The notes beneath the pieces are model-generated. The model was given only the letters and a program-made list of their open reading frames with translations. It did no database searches and had not been told where the DNA came from. A stretch of 64,000 nucleotides of DNA from Galeopsis tetrahit (Eukaryota > Streptophyta > Magnoliopsida > Lamiales > Lamiaceae): positions 35,921,381 through 35,985,380 of the forward strand of contig OY776131.1 of the NCBI GenBank assembly GCA_963675135.1, written 5' to 3'. Positions 39,491 to 50,377 of this stretch are shown in pieces. The number at the start of each line of letters is the position of its first letter. The stretch's first letter is position 1. Both the position numbers and the translations under genes were made by a program.

Positions 39491-40595
39491 TGTAGGTCCC
39501 GAAAGTTGAGTTAATATCGAGGGAAGCTAAAGAAAATGTCTAGAGGGGGGGTGAATAGACTTTTCTAAAATCTTTCGATATATCAGAATTACAATCCACT
39601 CTCACAACCCAGTTGTGATGTTTTCCACTAACTCTTCCAATCGAGTACAAAGTGTGAGTTCTTGTGATTTTGAGTCCCAAGAAAAAGACTTAGATCTTCT
39701 AAGACTATACTACCAAGTACGTCTACGATCTTACTAGAAATTTAACAAGTATCTAGCAACTTGATAAAAAACAACAAACAAAACTAAAAACTTATTCAGT
39801 AGCAGTCTTCTGGTTTCTTCACTTGTCTTCTGACTTGCTTTCTGAACTTCAGTAAACTCTGTGAGTAATCTTCTTTGAATGCTTCAGTATGTAGCTTCAC
39901 TAATATCAGTATTAGTAGTCTTCAAACGATGAATACCTTGAGGTATTTATAGACTTCAGAAATCAAGAACTTAGTTAGTTGTAACCAACTCTTCTTGAAA
40001 ACTAACTTTTGTAACTGAATCTTCTTATCCTTCCACGCGTTTCTTGTTAATTAGTTATTCCATAACTAACTTTAATCTTTATCTTATCACGCGCTTCTTT
40101 TTTTACTTCAAGTTGACTTCTAGTTGTCTTGTCTTGTGGAGTCTTACTCATCTTGTAGTCCACCTGTCTTGTGTAGTAGACTTTAACTCTTCTTGTCTGG
40201 TCCGATCTTCTTGTGCGATTTACAATCAGTAGACTATTCTAACCTAACAAGACTATTACATTACTTTAAGCTTTATAGCATAGCTTAGTCAACTTATAAT
40301 CTATACAATCAATCTATCTATTACATTCAAATCATGAGCTCTATACAATGATTATTCATAGCTCAACAACAATCTAACAACTAATATAAACAATTATGAG
40401 GTACTTATAATTCGTACTTATCTTTTAAATGTAAACTCATGTGAACTCTACTGGTCTTGTTCAAGATGACTCTTCTCAACTAGACTAGATCAGCCAACAC
40501 TTAGAAAATATTCAAACTACTTTTGGCTTATCAAAACTTCATCTTTTATCTTTTAATCATCAATTAGGACTTATCTTAGGATTCATATCCCAACA
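39491..40595 (-). repeat. 5' LTR of element D (1105 bp, with 198-bp deletion)
   Basis: It matches 12983-14285 except that the segment equivalent to 13088-13285 is missing: 1303 minus 198 equals exactly 1105, so no other net indel. CCTAT follows at 40596-40600. The U5 hairpin is at 39531-39566. Confidence 0.94.
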
Positions 40596-40600
40596 CCTAT
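40596..40600. other. Right target-site duplication of element D (CCTAT)
   Basis: Identical to 12978-12982. Joining the flanks restores a continuous Ty3/gypsy LTR. Confidence 0.93.
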
Positions 40601-40806
40601 TTCTTTCCATTTGTAAAGGTTAAGTTACTTTTTTCCACATAAAACTCTCTCCATATACATTTCATGATCTTCTTCCACTGACTTGAGCGTCGGAGGGCCG
40701 TCGCCGGAGCTCCCTCCGGCCTGGTTTTTGTGCAGGTCAACCAGTTCGCATACCAGAACGCCCGAGGTCCGTCTCTCTTAGAGGTGAACGGAACTTGGTC
40801 TCATCA
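40601..40806 (+). repeat. 3' LTR of element J, right part
   Basis: This resumes J's LTR after D's TSD. It holds GACTTGAGCGTCGGAGGGCC and CTCCCTCCGGCC plus a GTGCAGGTCA stretch, matching B's LTR in the same order, and ends CTCATCA at 40806. Confidence 0.75.
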
Positions 40807-40984
40807 GTATTGAAATCGGTAATTTCTGGGTACCACTCGGTTTTCTATTTTGCTAGGGTTTACCTTTTTTTACTTTTTTGCATTGGTATTTCTTAATCTT
40901 AAATGGCTTGTGATGAATTTGGCTTCAATTGCTCATTTGTCATTGTTTGGTGTGTGTGTAAAGATCGTGTTGCTCATTTCAAAT
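40807..40984. other. Flanking sequence between J and the solo LTR
   Basis: AT-rich, with a T-rich run and no coding signal. The last five bases CAAAT (40980-40984) are the left TSD of the solo LTR. Confidence 0.5.
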
Positions 40985-42597
40985 TGTTGGTCCTAGGTGG
41001 AGTATAACACAAGTGTATGGGGGGGGGGGAATGCACTTGTGTATGCAAATTCTTTTCTTTTTGACAAATCTGGTCTTATCAGGCAGGTTGTCTCACAACT
41101 GGCCTGAGTGAACTTTGATAGATACTTGTCCTACTGATTACTATAGAGTGATCAGGTGGCTAAATATCTAAAAGAGTTGCTAAGTGCGGAATGTGGTTGG
41201 CCTTTGACTTAAAGAAATACTCCAAGTAAATTTCTGAAAAGATACAGTTATCAGGGACTTTGTCTAAAACAATTTTTCCTTAAACTTACAAGTTTTACTC
41301 TTTGAAATATGTTTGAATATGAATGCAATAAAGAGTGCAGTAAGTAAAAGACACACAAGCTTATAGTGGTTCAGAGACTCAAGCTCCTACATCCACTTTG
41401 CCTGATTGAACAGGATAATTCCTTCACAATGGAATTAGCTTGTTTTATAGTGCCAAGGTGCACTGATCAACAACACTCTCTTAGTGTTTTGATCCCTAGG
41501 ATAATCTGAGTCCTAGTGCTCAATCTCTCTAAGTTAAGACTGTGTTTCACTCTAACAGTCCTTAACTCCTCACTTCTACAACAAACACTCTCTTCACTAA
41601 ATGAGATAAGGTTTGAGGTTTGGTTCCAACTAATAGAGATATCCTTTACAATGAGAACAGATGTAAAGGCTTAGGATATCTCAATGCTAAGCTAGGATGT
41701 TTACAAAGATTGGCTTAGCAGACTTGAAGTGATTCAGGAAACTTGGAATACTTGAGAATAGCTTGGTTTCCTTTGAAAGCTTTATATGAGTTTGATAGCT
41801 TGTAGTTGGATACTGAATCCCTTTGATCACTTCTGTTTATATAGTCATGTTTGAACAACTATCCGTTGGAGAGATAGCATTTCAAACATGTCTATTTGCA
41901 GCTCCATTGAAACGGCTAAGTAGCTTGACTTCCTTTTATCCACTGTGTAAAAGGGCTCTTCAATGGTTGCTTGAATGAATGTGTTGACTTCTGAAAAATG
42001 CGGCTGAGATGACTTGTGACAGTTTCCAAATAAGCACACTTTCCAAGGTTGATTTGTGGCAGAATCTACACTCAACCAACGGTCAGATGGGACAAGCTCC
42101 CTGAACATTCTTGCTGCAGTTTTAGAATGTTCCAACATTCATTCAATGCTTCACTCTTTAATGCTCTAAGTCTTCAATGCTTGGTTCAGGCATGATTGGC
42201 GATAAATGTTTCATTGAATGTGTCTTCTGTAAGCTTTTGACAGTTAATTCTCTTGATCATTTGCACTTCAACTGTCTAGATCTTTTGCATTTAAGAGCAC
42301 AGCTTCAGTGTTCTTGATCTCTTCAGCCTGGTTGTCCACTTGTTCAGTTGTCCTGATGCTTCAGCAACTTTGGCCTTAAGACTTAATACCTATCAAGCTT
42401 TCTAACATGTAGCTTTGGACAACTATCCTGAACTCTAAAATCTCACAACATTTCTGAGATTTTTAACTTAAGCATTCTACATACTCAAGTGTTCTGGGAC
42501 AACTTGCCTGAACAATAACTTGAGCATATCTCAACTAATTTGTACATCATCATTCAGGGGTTTTGGTATCTAGATCAAAATCATTTTATTCCCAACA
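40985..42597 (-). repeat. Solo LTR of the element F family (1613 bp)
   Basis: Plus-strand ends TGTTGGTCCTAGG and TTTTATTCCCAACA. It is the reverse of F's LTR (TGTTGGGAATAAAATGAG ... AGGACCAACA), including the C-run hairpin (41009-41040). The TSD CAAAT is perfect at 40980-40984 and 42598-42602 with no internal element sequence, so it is a solo LTR left by LTR-LTR recombination. Frames inside it (41845-42138) are not genes. Confidence 0.92.
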
Positions 42598-44044
42598 CAA
42601 ATGATACAATTCACACATTCAACTCATCATATGCTAGTGGTAGTTTATATGCAACTTGTAAGCTGATTATTGAGAAAAATAATGTGGTTAAGCATAGAAT
42701 TGTCAAATATGCGATGTGTGATCAGTCCTAAATATTGTGTGATGTATGTGTGAATACATGATTGGCAGGCCTCTAGGGTCTTACGGTTCCGGTGGTACGT
42801 TATCTTTGTGTATGTATCCTTTGTTTCAGAACATATTTATTCTAATGTTATTGTTGTTTGTTGTTAGATATGCCTATGTCCAACTCTGCCTGACTTGTTT
42901 ATGCTAAAATAGATTTGAGCATTGTTATGGATGCTATTTTCTACTGTCTCATCATTTTCTTTTCTTTCCAATTAAATTTGTCTAGCAGTCTAGTTAACCA
43001 TGCTCTGATAAGTAGGTTCAATATTTGTCTTGTATGCTTTAGCCAAAGTTTGGTTATGATTATGGTATATACTAGTTTATACTTTATAGTTTATAGAGAA
43101 GTTAAGAACATATGACTGTTGGTCTGATGAGAAGATTTTTAGTTGCAATATTTTTATTTGGATAATTATCATTTTCTCCAATATTTAGTATTTACTGAGC
43201 TATACTGATACTATAATTATCTGGATTTATTGTTAATGTTCTTCCAATTATATGCTACTAAACAAATACTACAATTATCATAATTTTTTTAAAGTTAATT
43301 GTGGGTGTTTTTTGTTCACATGTTTATGCAATTATCTTGTGGTTGATTGAAAGTTTATGTAATTAGATTATGTCGTGCAAGTTGCAGGTGTTTGTTAACA
43401 TCTTGCTTTTCAAAGTTTATGCAATAATCTAGGACATTAATTGTAGGTGTTTGATCACATGTGGCTTTTCAAAGTTGCTGCACTAGATAACATTTCAGGA
43501 TTGAGCTTACAAGACAAGGTGGATGTGACCACAATGCATTGCTAGGAGCAAATATTTTGCTAGGAAGTGTGAGAGTCTCTAGAGAGTGTTGGTAAATGGA
43601 ACACCATCCTTTGATATAGCATGGTTAAAGTAACCTACATGTTAAACTTCATCCTGCTATATTTGTGTAATATTAACAACTTCATTCTGCTATATTTGGG
43701 TAATATTAACAACTTGTGCTCATTATTACCAATTTGCCTTTAAGCTATTGTAAAAGTTAGAACAAAATCAGTCTCAATATAAATTTCTAATTTTTGCCTT
43801 CGTCATTACGGAACAACTTATCTTTTGAATTAATTTTCCAACTAAAGGGGTATATGGCGTAATAATTCGGCAGAATATAATGAAATGAACTCATTAATTT
43901 TCCCAACTAATTGAACTAATTGAAATGAAGAGATGGATGCTGCCTTAATAATGAAATAAATTGAAAACAATGCGGAGAAACTTAAAAGGTAGATATTGAA
44001 CTTTATTTAATAAGAAAAGGCAAATTGGTCATTTCACGATGAAC
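42598..44044. other. Intergenic AT-rich sequence
   Basis: No gene recognised. Around 43300-43500 there are degenerate iterations of CAAAGTTTATGCAAT and GCAGGTGTTTG(T/A)T. TTGGCAG then GCCTCTAGGG near 42766-42775 looks like a splice acceptor, but no exon could be supported. Confidence 0.4.
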
Positions 44045-44052
44045 AGTACAAA

Positions 44053-44292
44053 GGGTTAGTCTTGGGTGAGACCGTCTTACAGAATGAGATTCGTGAGACG
44101 GTTTGAGCAAAAAGAGTGATAGTGTTTAAGTAAAAAGTGATAGTCACTTTTTTAAAAAATATTATCACATTTTACTTAAACATTATCACTTTTTTTACAA
44201 ACCAAAATCTGGAAAAAAAAAATGGATTATCCTACCCAAAATTCCGTCTCACAGAAAAAGATCTGTGGAACGGTCTCACACAAGTTTTTCAG
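44053..44292 (+). mobile_element. MITE copy 1 (240 bp)
   Basis: Terminal inverted repeats share CTTG(G/T)GTGAGACCGT. Flanked by the 8-bp TSD AGTACAAA (44045-44052 and 44293-44300). The inside is AT-rich, with repeated AAAGTGATA(A/G)TG motifs. A second copy lies inverted 120 bp away. Confidence 0.8.
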
Positions 44293-44414
44293 AGTACAAA
44301 AGCATAACTTAGTAAAATAACTGTAATACCCCAGAATTTTTCCATATATTATTAAAATATATAAAATATTATATAAAATAAAAAATTAGAATAAATATAT
44401 GCAGTATATATATA

Positions 44415-44699
44415 GGCAAAAACTTGTGTGAGACCGTCTCACGGATCTTTTTCTGTGAGACGGATCCCTTTTAACCCATATTTCAAAATTTTGGTTAGGA
44501 TAACACATATTTTTTTCCAGATTTTGGTTGGTAAAAAAAGTGATAATGTTTAAGTGAAAAGTGATAATATTTTTAACAAAAGTGACTGTCACTTTTTCCT
44601 TAAACACTATCACTTTTTACTCAAACATTATCACTTTTTATATATGAGGGCCGTCTCACGGATCTCATTCTGTGAGACGGTCTCACCCAAGACTAGCCC
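44415..44699 (-). mobile_element. MITE copy 2 (285 bp), inverted relative to copy 1
   Basis: It starts GGCAAAAACTTGTGTGAGACC and ends TCTCACCCAAGACTAGCCC, the reverse complement order of copy 1. The flanks are TATATATA-type on both sides, so the TSD is real but its length is unclear. The 71- and 75-codon frames here are MITE shadows. Confidence 0.75.
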
Positions 44700-44734
44700 A
44701 TATATATATATAAATTTTGTTAGAGAAATAAGAT

Positions 44735-45323
44735 CTTATATTGCGAGAAAGAAACCTAGAGCCATATGAATACAAGACATTCAAGAGGTCGGAGCCCCAT
44801 TAAAAACCTTGTCGAGTAAACCCTCCTTAGGGATAAACCTCGATCAAGGAAAAGGGATGCTCCTCTATGGGAATTAAGTGAATCTGTAGTGGTCCGAGTT
44901 TCTATCTTTGGCTAAAAGTGGCAAGATTGCTGTTGGAGGTGTGTTCCACCAGTTATATGATTCTGTGGCATTGCTTGCCAATCTGTCCGCGGCCGCATTC
45001 CCTTCTCTGAAAATGTGTGATACTCTGATGCGCATGTGGTGTTTCAGCTTACGAACTTGCTGCCATAGTGCGATGGCTTTCCATGGTACCGGCTGGTTTG
45101 CTGAGTTGTTGTTAAGCATGTGGACTACGTATGTGGAGTCGCTTTCTAGCCAGATATTCATCCAATTCCTCTGGCTTGCAAGTTTGATTGCTTGAAGAGC
45201 TGCAATCAGTTCTGCCTCAAATGCAAAGGCAATGTCCAGCCGAATTGTGAATCCTCCCAAAAATGCGCCATTCTCGTCTCTGTAAACTCCAGCCCCCGCT
45301 GATATACCTGGAGCACCGGCTGA
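44735..45323 (-). mobile_element. 5'-truncated LINE, 3' end
   Basis: Flanked by a 26-bp TSD (44709-44734 and 45324-45349) with one mismatch. It encodes the terminal RNase H domain of a plant L1-type ORF2, then a 3' UTR with the familiar AAGGAGGGTTTACTCG and AAGGTTTTTAATGGGGCTCC stretches. No clear poly(A) is visible before the left TSD. Confidence 0.8.
44874..45323 (-). pseudogene. RNase H domain of LINE ORF2 (truncated)
   Basis: The frame is open from the truncation point (GAPGISAGAGVYRDENGAF) to the stop at 44874. The apparent start at 45260 is a TTG inside the domain. RVT_3-type motifs: FEAELIAALQAIKLA (catalytic Glu), WLESDSTYVVHML (catalytic Asp) and HIFREGNAAADRLASNA (last Asp). The first catalytic Asp (usual DGA) is lost to the 5' truncation. 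No stop interrupts the remaining domain, so the insertion is probably not very old. Only a dead fragment of a retrotransposon, not a host gene. Confidence 0.82.
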
Positions 45324-45349
45324 TATAAATTTTGTTAGAGATATAAGAT

Positions 45350-47089
45350 ATTAAATTGAAATGTTTGATTAAATATATACTCGTCCACATAATTATATCA
45401 ATCTCTTGATATTATAATTATTAGTTTAAATAGTTTTTTTATATAGATATAAAAAGAATATTTAAAATCTAATTATTCAAAGAAAACCTTTTCCCAAGTT
45501 TTACTCACACTCCTTAATTTTCTCAACTAAAATTATATTTCTTCTTCTATTTTATACATATTACTAGTTATATCTCATTTTAGGCGGGATCGATTTATTA
45601 AAATTAGAGTTAATTTATTAAAATAATAATTTTAAATATTTTTATATTTTTTTCATTTTTTAGAGTTTGCTTGCTTGCGAGATTACTAGGTTCTTGATCT
45701 GATACCATGATAAAATCGAATAAGTAAAACATCGTGATAACGTATATTGCTGAATCAATTAATCAAGGAGTACAATCAAGTACCATATATATACACGCGA
45801 ATATGCGCATATTTGATATCTATCAAAATATATGAAAACCATATATTAGAAGATTAACTCATCAAACTTTATTAGAAGATTTTAGATATTTTTTTTATTG
45901 AAAATTACTAAAACTTTTTCACTCATCAAACTTTTATTAGAAGATTTTAAATTTTTTTTATTGAGAATTACTAAAACTTTTTCAAATAAAGTTTATTAAA
46001 TTATTCTAGAATACACTTACTCTCTAATTTTTTTTTTTTATTGTCAATTACTAAAAATTCTCTAAAATTTTCAACAATACTCTATATATCTTAAAAAGTT
46101 TTGCACTTATAAAAGAAAATAATATGCAATTAAAAAAACTTTAACAAAATAAATACATGTCCGTCTTGCAGATCAATCAGAATCAACATTTACTAATTCT
46201 AAATATAAACCTAACTAAACCTGCAATTTAACTCTCACCTCACCTCTAATACATGCATGATGGTGATAAGATTAAGAATATTCATTCAAATTTGAATATT
46301 AGAAGATAAGATTAAAATGATTTCAAATTTAAAAATAATAATTATGAGTAAATAATATTAAAATTATTATTTTAAGATAAAAATAGGAAAAATATATTTT
46401 TTTAATCAGAATGCAGGAATTTTGAAATAGACGATTTTGGTGAAGAGATAAAATGTGATAATGTGTTGAAATTGTGACACGTGTCCCATTATATTCTAAA
46501 AAATATAAAGTATTAAAATTATATGGATATTCTTTTCTCTAATCAGATCTCAAAAACATTTCCACGGTAAAAATAAGTTTTGCTCTAATCAAGAAAGTCA
46601 CTACGTTCCCGTCACCAACAATAACGTTTCTTCTATTCTCTCTAGTTCAATTATGTTCATTTGAGTTTGTGTATGTTTAATTGTAATTGATAAAACTATT
46701 AGCTCATGATTTATTTATAATTGCCGCAGTACTCAAAATAAATTTTAGAGTTATACTTTTTTTAAATTCAGGAGCTTTTGATCTTCCTAAATAGCGATGG
46801 TTTTAACTGTACAAATCTTCTAATGGACTTTTCTTCTCTATAGGAATATTATTAGTTTCGTTTAGCGAATTAAAATTGAGTTTATTTTAGATGCATTACT
46901 TAATTATTCTATGTGAATTATTCTAGGTGATGAGGATTATTAGAGTGTTTTCCTAACATGTATCCACGACATTCATTTCAGGTGGGTTTTATATTACTTT
47001 ATACTCTCTAGTGATTTGTAGAGATGAATTTGTTATTCTTCATTAAATACTTTAAATAAATTGTTTTAGTGATTGTTACATGAATTAAA
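45350..47089. other. AT-rich intergenic sequence with a direct duplication
   Basis: No gene recognised apart from the small LTR remnant at 45696-45872. An imperfect tandem duplication of roughly 87 bp (ACTCATCAAACTTT...ATTACTAAAACTTTTTC) covers about 45862-45985. The rest is low-complexity AT-rich sequence. Confidence 0.4.
45696..45872 (-). mobile_element. Remnant of a small copia element (LTR plus primer site)
   Basis: Minus strand: an LTR-like block beginning TGATGAGTTAATC (45872), holding a TATATATATGG box and ending TTTATCA (45708), then directly TGGTATCAGATC (45707-45696), an initiator-Met primer site with one change. The 165-bp length fits the short LTRs of the Ale/Retrofit branch. Only about 40 bp of possible interior remains. 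Confidence 0.5.
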
Positions 47090-47275
47090 TGTGTGCACGC
47101 TATTCAATTATCAAAGTTAATGTGTGCATGTGATTCAATTGACAAAGTTAATGTGTGCATGTGATTCAATTGACAAAGTTAACGTGTGCATGAAATTCAA
47201 TTGACAAAGTTAATGTGTGCATGTGATTCAATTGGCAAAGTTAATGTGTGCATGTTATTCTATGGGCAAAGTTTC
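47090..47275 (+). repeat. 31-bp tandem repeat, six units
   Basis: Units of TGTGTGCATGTGATTCAATT plus GACAAAGTTAA start at 47090, 47121, 47152, 47183, 47214 and 47245. The first and last are most diverged. The derivative GGCAAAGTATATATGGGC recurs to about 47420 and again after the MITE. Confidence 0.85.
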
Positions 47276-47426
47276 TAATAGCCAGGGATCATGATGAGGG
47301 TCCAGGATCGACGGGTCCTCGGGTTCAACCGTTGTGCTCAATGGCAAAGTATATATGGGCAAAGTATATGTGTTTACTTTAATGTTGGCAAAGTATATAT
47401 GGGCAAAGTATATGTGTTTACTTTAA

Positions 47427-47674
47427 GGAAAAGTCTAGTATGCACTCGAGTGCATGTTGTGCACCCTAGTCTAAAGAAAAGTGTATGTTATTAAACTGAA
47501 AAGTACAACACAATATTACTAAAAAGTGTAAGTCACTATGACTAAAAATATTATTATACAGTTTAATAATTGAAAACTGCAACACCATTTACCAAAAGTG
47601 TAAGTCAATAAACTGAAAAGTGTAACATGGACTAGGGTGCACAACATGCACTCGAGTCCATAGCAGACCAACCC
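47427..47674. mobile_element. MITE with 9-bp TSD (Mutator-like)
   Basis: TSD TTACTTTAA at 47418-47426 and 47675-47683. Terminal inverted repeats are about 45 bp, sharing ACTCGAGTGCATGTTGTGCA and CCCTAGTC. The 9-bp TSD and long inverted repeats point to a MULE-derived MITE. It is inserted in the TATGTGTTTACTTTAA repeat, which continues beyond it. Confidence 0.85.
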
Positions 47675-47835
47675 TTACTTTAATGTTGGCAAAGTATATA
47701 TGGGCAAAGTATATGTGTTTACTATAGATGTTGTTAATCCGTAAATGCCTTAACATTATCAACAACATCTTAATTTGACCTTCCGAGATTTTTTCTAAGT
47801 CCTTTCTGAAATGTTGCATTAAATGTTGAGCTAAT

Positions 47836-48578
47836 TGTTACAGCATTTCTGGCAGAGTCTAGAAGCTTTTACAAGGATCTGGAACCTGGAAGATTCCAGA
47901 ATATTGGAGAACGTCCTAGAAGAGCTAGAAGAGGCTGGAAGCAATCTAGAATGACCTGGAACGTGCAAGAAGGATCTAGAAAGATCATGGAAGTTGAGTT
48001 CCTAAAAAATAGGATCTCAATGTGGAAGCCTCTAGAATCAGCACCCCACTTCTATAAATACCGATTGAAGGCTTCTCAATTCAGTGTATTCTATTCGATC
48101 AATCTCCTAGACCGAGCGTTCATCCCTGTTAGGAATTGTGGCCAGTAGTTTTACCTTTTAGATCATACGAAGTATCCCACCCGTATGGCCGTGTGTCTTC
48201 TTATCTATTGAGAGTGTAATCATAGATAGACTAGGCATTTCGACAGTGTATAATTTATACACTTAGTTCGTTTTTAGAACAAGGCACCTGCCTCGTTTGT
48301 AGTTTCAGTTGTGAAGGTTATTGTTGTAACATTTCACACAACATTTGTACTTGAAGATAAGTATTGAATTTCGCCGTAAGGCTTGCATAGATTTTTATTT
48401 ATAAAATCTATGTGAAAAATTATTTCCATTGTGTCACGTTTGTTTTTAGTGTTTCAAGTCTTCCGCTGTATATCTTAATTTCTGATATTCTGTTAGAGTC
48501 AGTGTTGTACAATTTGTCACAACATTTAGTACATCATTATTCTACTTTACTTAAACACTTCATACCAGCACACTTTCA
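47836..48578 (+). repeat. 5' LTR of element H (about 743 bp)
   Basis: Ends TGTTACAGC and CACTTTCA, the latter two bases before a primer-binding site. A TATA box (TATAAATACC, near 48054) lies within. The left edge rests on the TG start only, as no partner LTR is present. Confidence 0.6.
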
Positions 48579-48580
48579 GT

Positions 48581-48592
48581 TGGTATGAGAGC
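48581..48592 (+). promoter_or_regulatory. Primer-binding site of element H (mutated)
   Basis: TGGTATGAGAGC, the initiator-Met primer site TGGTATCAGAGC with one C-to-G change. Confidence 0.8.
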
Positions 48593-48652
48593 TGATACCT
48601 GACGACACTAGGTTAGATCTTTGGTCAAGTGTGTTTTTAGTGTAGGTTAGCA

Positions 48653-50377
48653 ATGGAAACACATCACATATCCACGACACTTAGGCCACCCATTTTAGAT
48701 GGTTCGAATTATGCTTATTGGAAGCCTAAGATGCGTATGTACATCAAGTCAGTTGATGAACGTGCTTGGAGGACTGTACTTACAGGTTGGGAAGCTCCAA
48801 AGAGACCAGCAGATGCAGATGGTGAAATTCAACTCAAGAGAGAAGTTGATTGGACGGCTGATGAAATAACAACAGCAAGCTACAATTCTAAAGCTTTAAA
48901 TGCTATTTTTACTTCTGTTGATGTTTCAATGTTTAAAATTATATCTAACTGTTCTACTTCTAATGATGCATGGGACAGGTTGCAAGAGCATTGTGAGGGT
49001 TCAGACAGTGTTCGAAGGACTAAGCTTCGAATGTTGGGAACAAAATTTGAGAATCTCCGAATGAGGGAAGATGAAACAATTACATCCTACAATGAAAGGT
49101 TAAGTGAGATTATCAATGAATTACATTCTCTTGGTAACCCTATTTCTAATGTTAGAGTAGTTCATAAGATATTAAGATCTATTCCTAAAAGATTTGATGC
49201 TAAAATTTGTGCTATTGAAGAGGCAAAAGATACAGATAAGTTAAGTCAAAATGAATTAGTGAGTATTCTTAGAACTTATGAGATAAACACTAATCAAGTT
49301 GATGAAACTAATGTTGATAAGAAAGTTGTGGTTTTTAAAGGGGAAACATCAAACATTTCTGAAGTTCAACCTATCATTACTAAAGTTGATTCGGATGAAG
49401 AATTGATTGATGAATGCCTCAACAATCCTAACAACATTGCCTTGCTCACTAAGCACTTTAATAAGTTTCTTAAGAAATCTGTGAACAAATCTAGAAACAT
49501 TCAGCCTAAGATTCAAATCAACACATCAACACCTCAACCAGAAAGGAGGAAAAGTCAATTCACACCAAGACCATCAAAGAGTGAAGGTAAACCAAGGTAT
49601 GATCCTGAATTTCTAAAATCAGTTCAATTCAATGCTTGTTCTGGTTATGGCCTTTATGCAAATGAATGTGCCAATACTAGACTTAAGCAAAAACTGAATA
49701 TTAGTGCTACCTTGAGTGATGAATCTGATGATGATGATCTTGATGAGTTAAATCAGAATGAATATTCCAATTTTACCAAAATTGATTATAATGATTCCTC
49801 AGATGATGATCTAGATGAAACAGATTCTGATGTTGTACCTGATGCTTCAACATCTACAGCAACATCAGAACAGAGTCACCCAGATTTGAAGTGTTTTAAT
49901 GGTTTGGTTGATGATGCAGGAAAAATGACTGATGACAATGAACACCAAAAGCTATTAGATGATTGGAACAATCAGAAACTCACTCTTGATTCCTTGAATA
50001 AAGAGAATGAGGATCTGAAAGACACAATCACCAAGCTAGAGGTTATACTTACCAAAAGAGATCTGGAAATTTGTAACTTAAAGGAGAAATTGATAAATTT
50101 CACCTTATGTTTCAAGAAATATTCCAAGAGTGCTTCTGAGGTAAATAATGCTATAGCTACTGGTAAGTCTAATAATCATGGTTTAGGTTATGATGGTACT
50201 ACTGCTTCTATTTCTGATAAATTTAGAAAACCTGTGAAATTTGTGAAGGCAAATGTTGACACATCTGATGCAACATCTGCACAATTAGATCCTCACAAGG
50301 TTAAAAGGAAGTATATCTGTCATTACTATTTCAAAGTTGGTCATATCCGTCCTTACTGTATAAAATTGTTTGAATAA
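48653..50377 (+). pseudogene. gag: Gag region of element H (574 codons)
   Basis: ATG at 48653. DUF4219/UBN2-type capsid region: RPPILDGSNYAYWKPKMRM, then WDRLQEHCEGSDSVRRTKL and ITSYNERLSEIINELHSLGN. The zinc knuckle has lost two ligands (FNACSGYGLYANEC for the usual CxxCxGxGHxxxEC), and a second one reads CHYYFKVGHIRPYC with its second Cys changed to Tyr. Between them lie acidic and coiled-coil stretches. The frame ends at TAA 50375-50377 but continues in register into pol, so this stop is a nonsense change in one polyprotein. Confidence 0.85.

Larger units (their letters stand above)
12983..40595 (-). mobile_element. Element D: Sirevirus-like Ty1/copia element, split by element E
   Basis: Complete from LTR to LTR on the minus strand: 5' LTR 39491-40595, primer site 39477-39488, gag (split by E at 23149-37486), pol 19100-22372, third frame 14474-18175, polypurine tract 14286-14299, 3' LTR 12983-14285. 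The perfect TSD CCTAT lies at 12978-12982 and 40596-40600. Without E the element would be about 13.3 kb. The LTRs differ by one 198-bp deletion and about seven substitutions by eye, so the insertion is recent. Confidence 0.93.

Noticed and set aside
42540..42731. 63-codon frame crossing the solo LTR edge
   Set aside because: It is a chimera of LTR and flank; its ATG lies in the LTR and the flank part matches no family I know.
44386..44769. Frames of 71-75 codons on both strands
   Set aside because: They are inside MITE copy 2 and its flanks, AT-rich with no start context.
47281..47340. GGGTTCAACC sequence resembling a tRNA T-arm
   Set aside because: No acceptor stem, D-arm or anticodon arm can be drawn around it.
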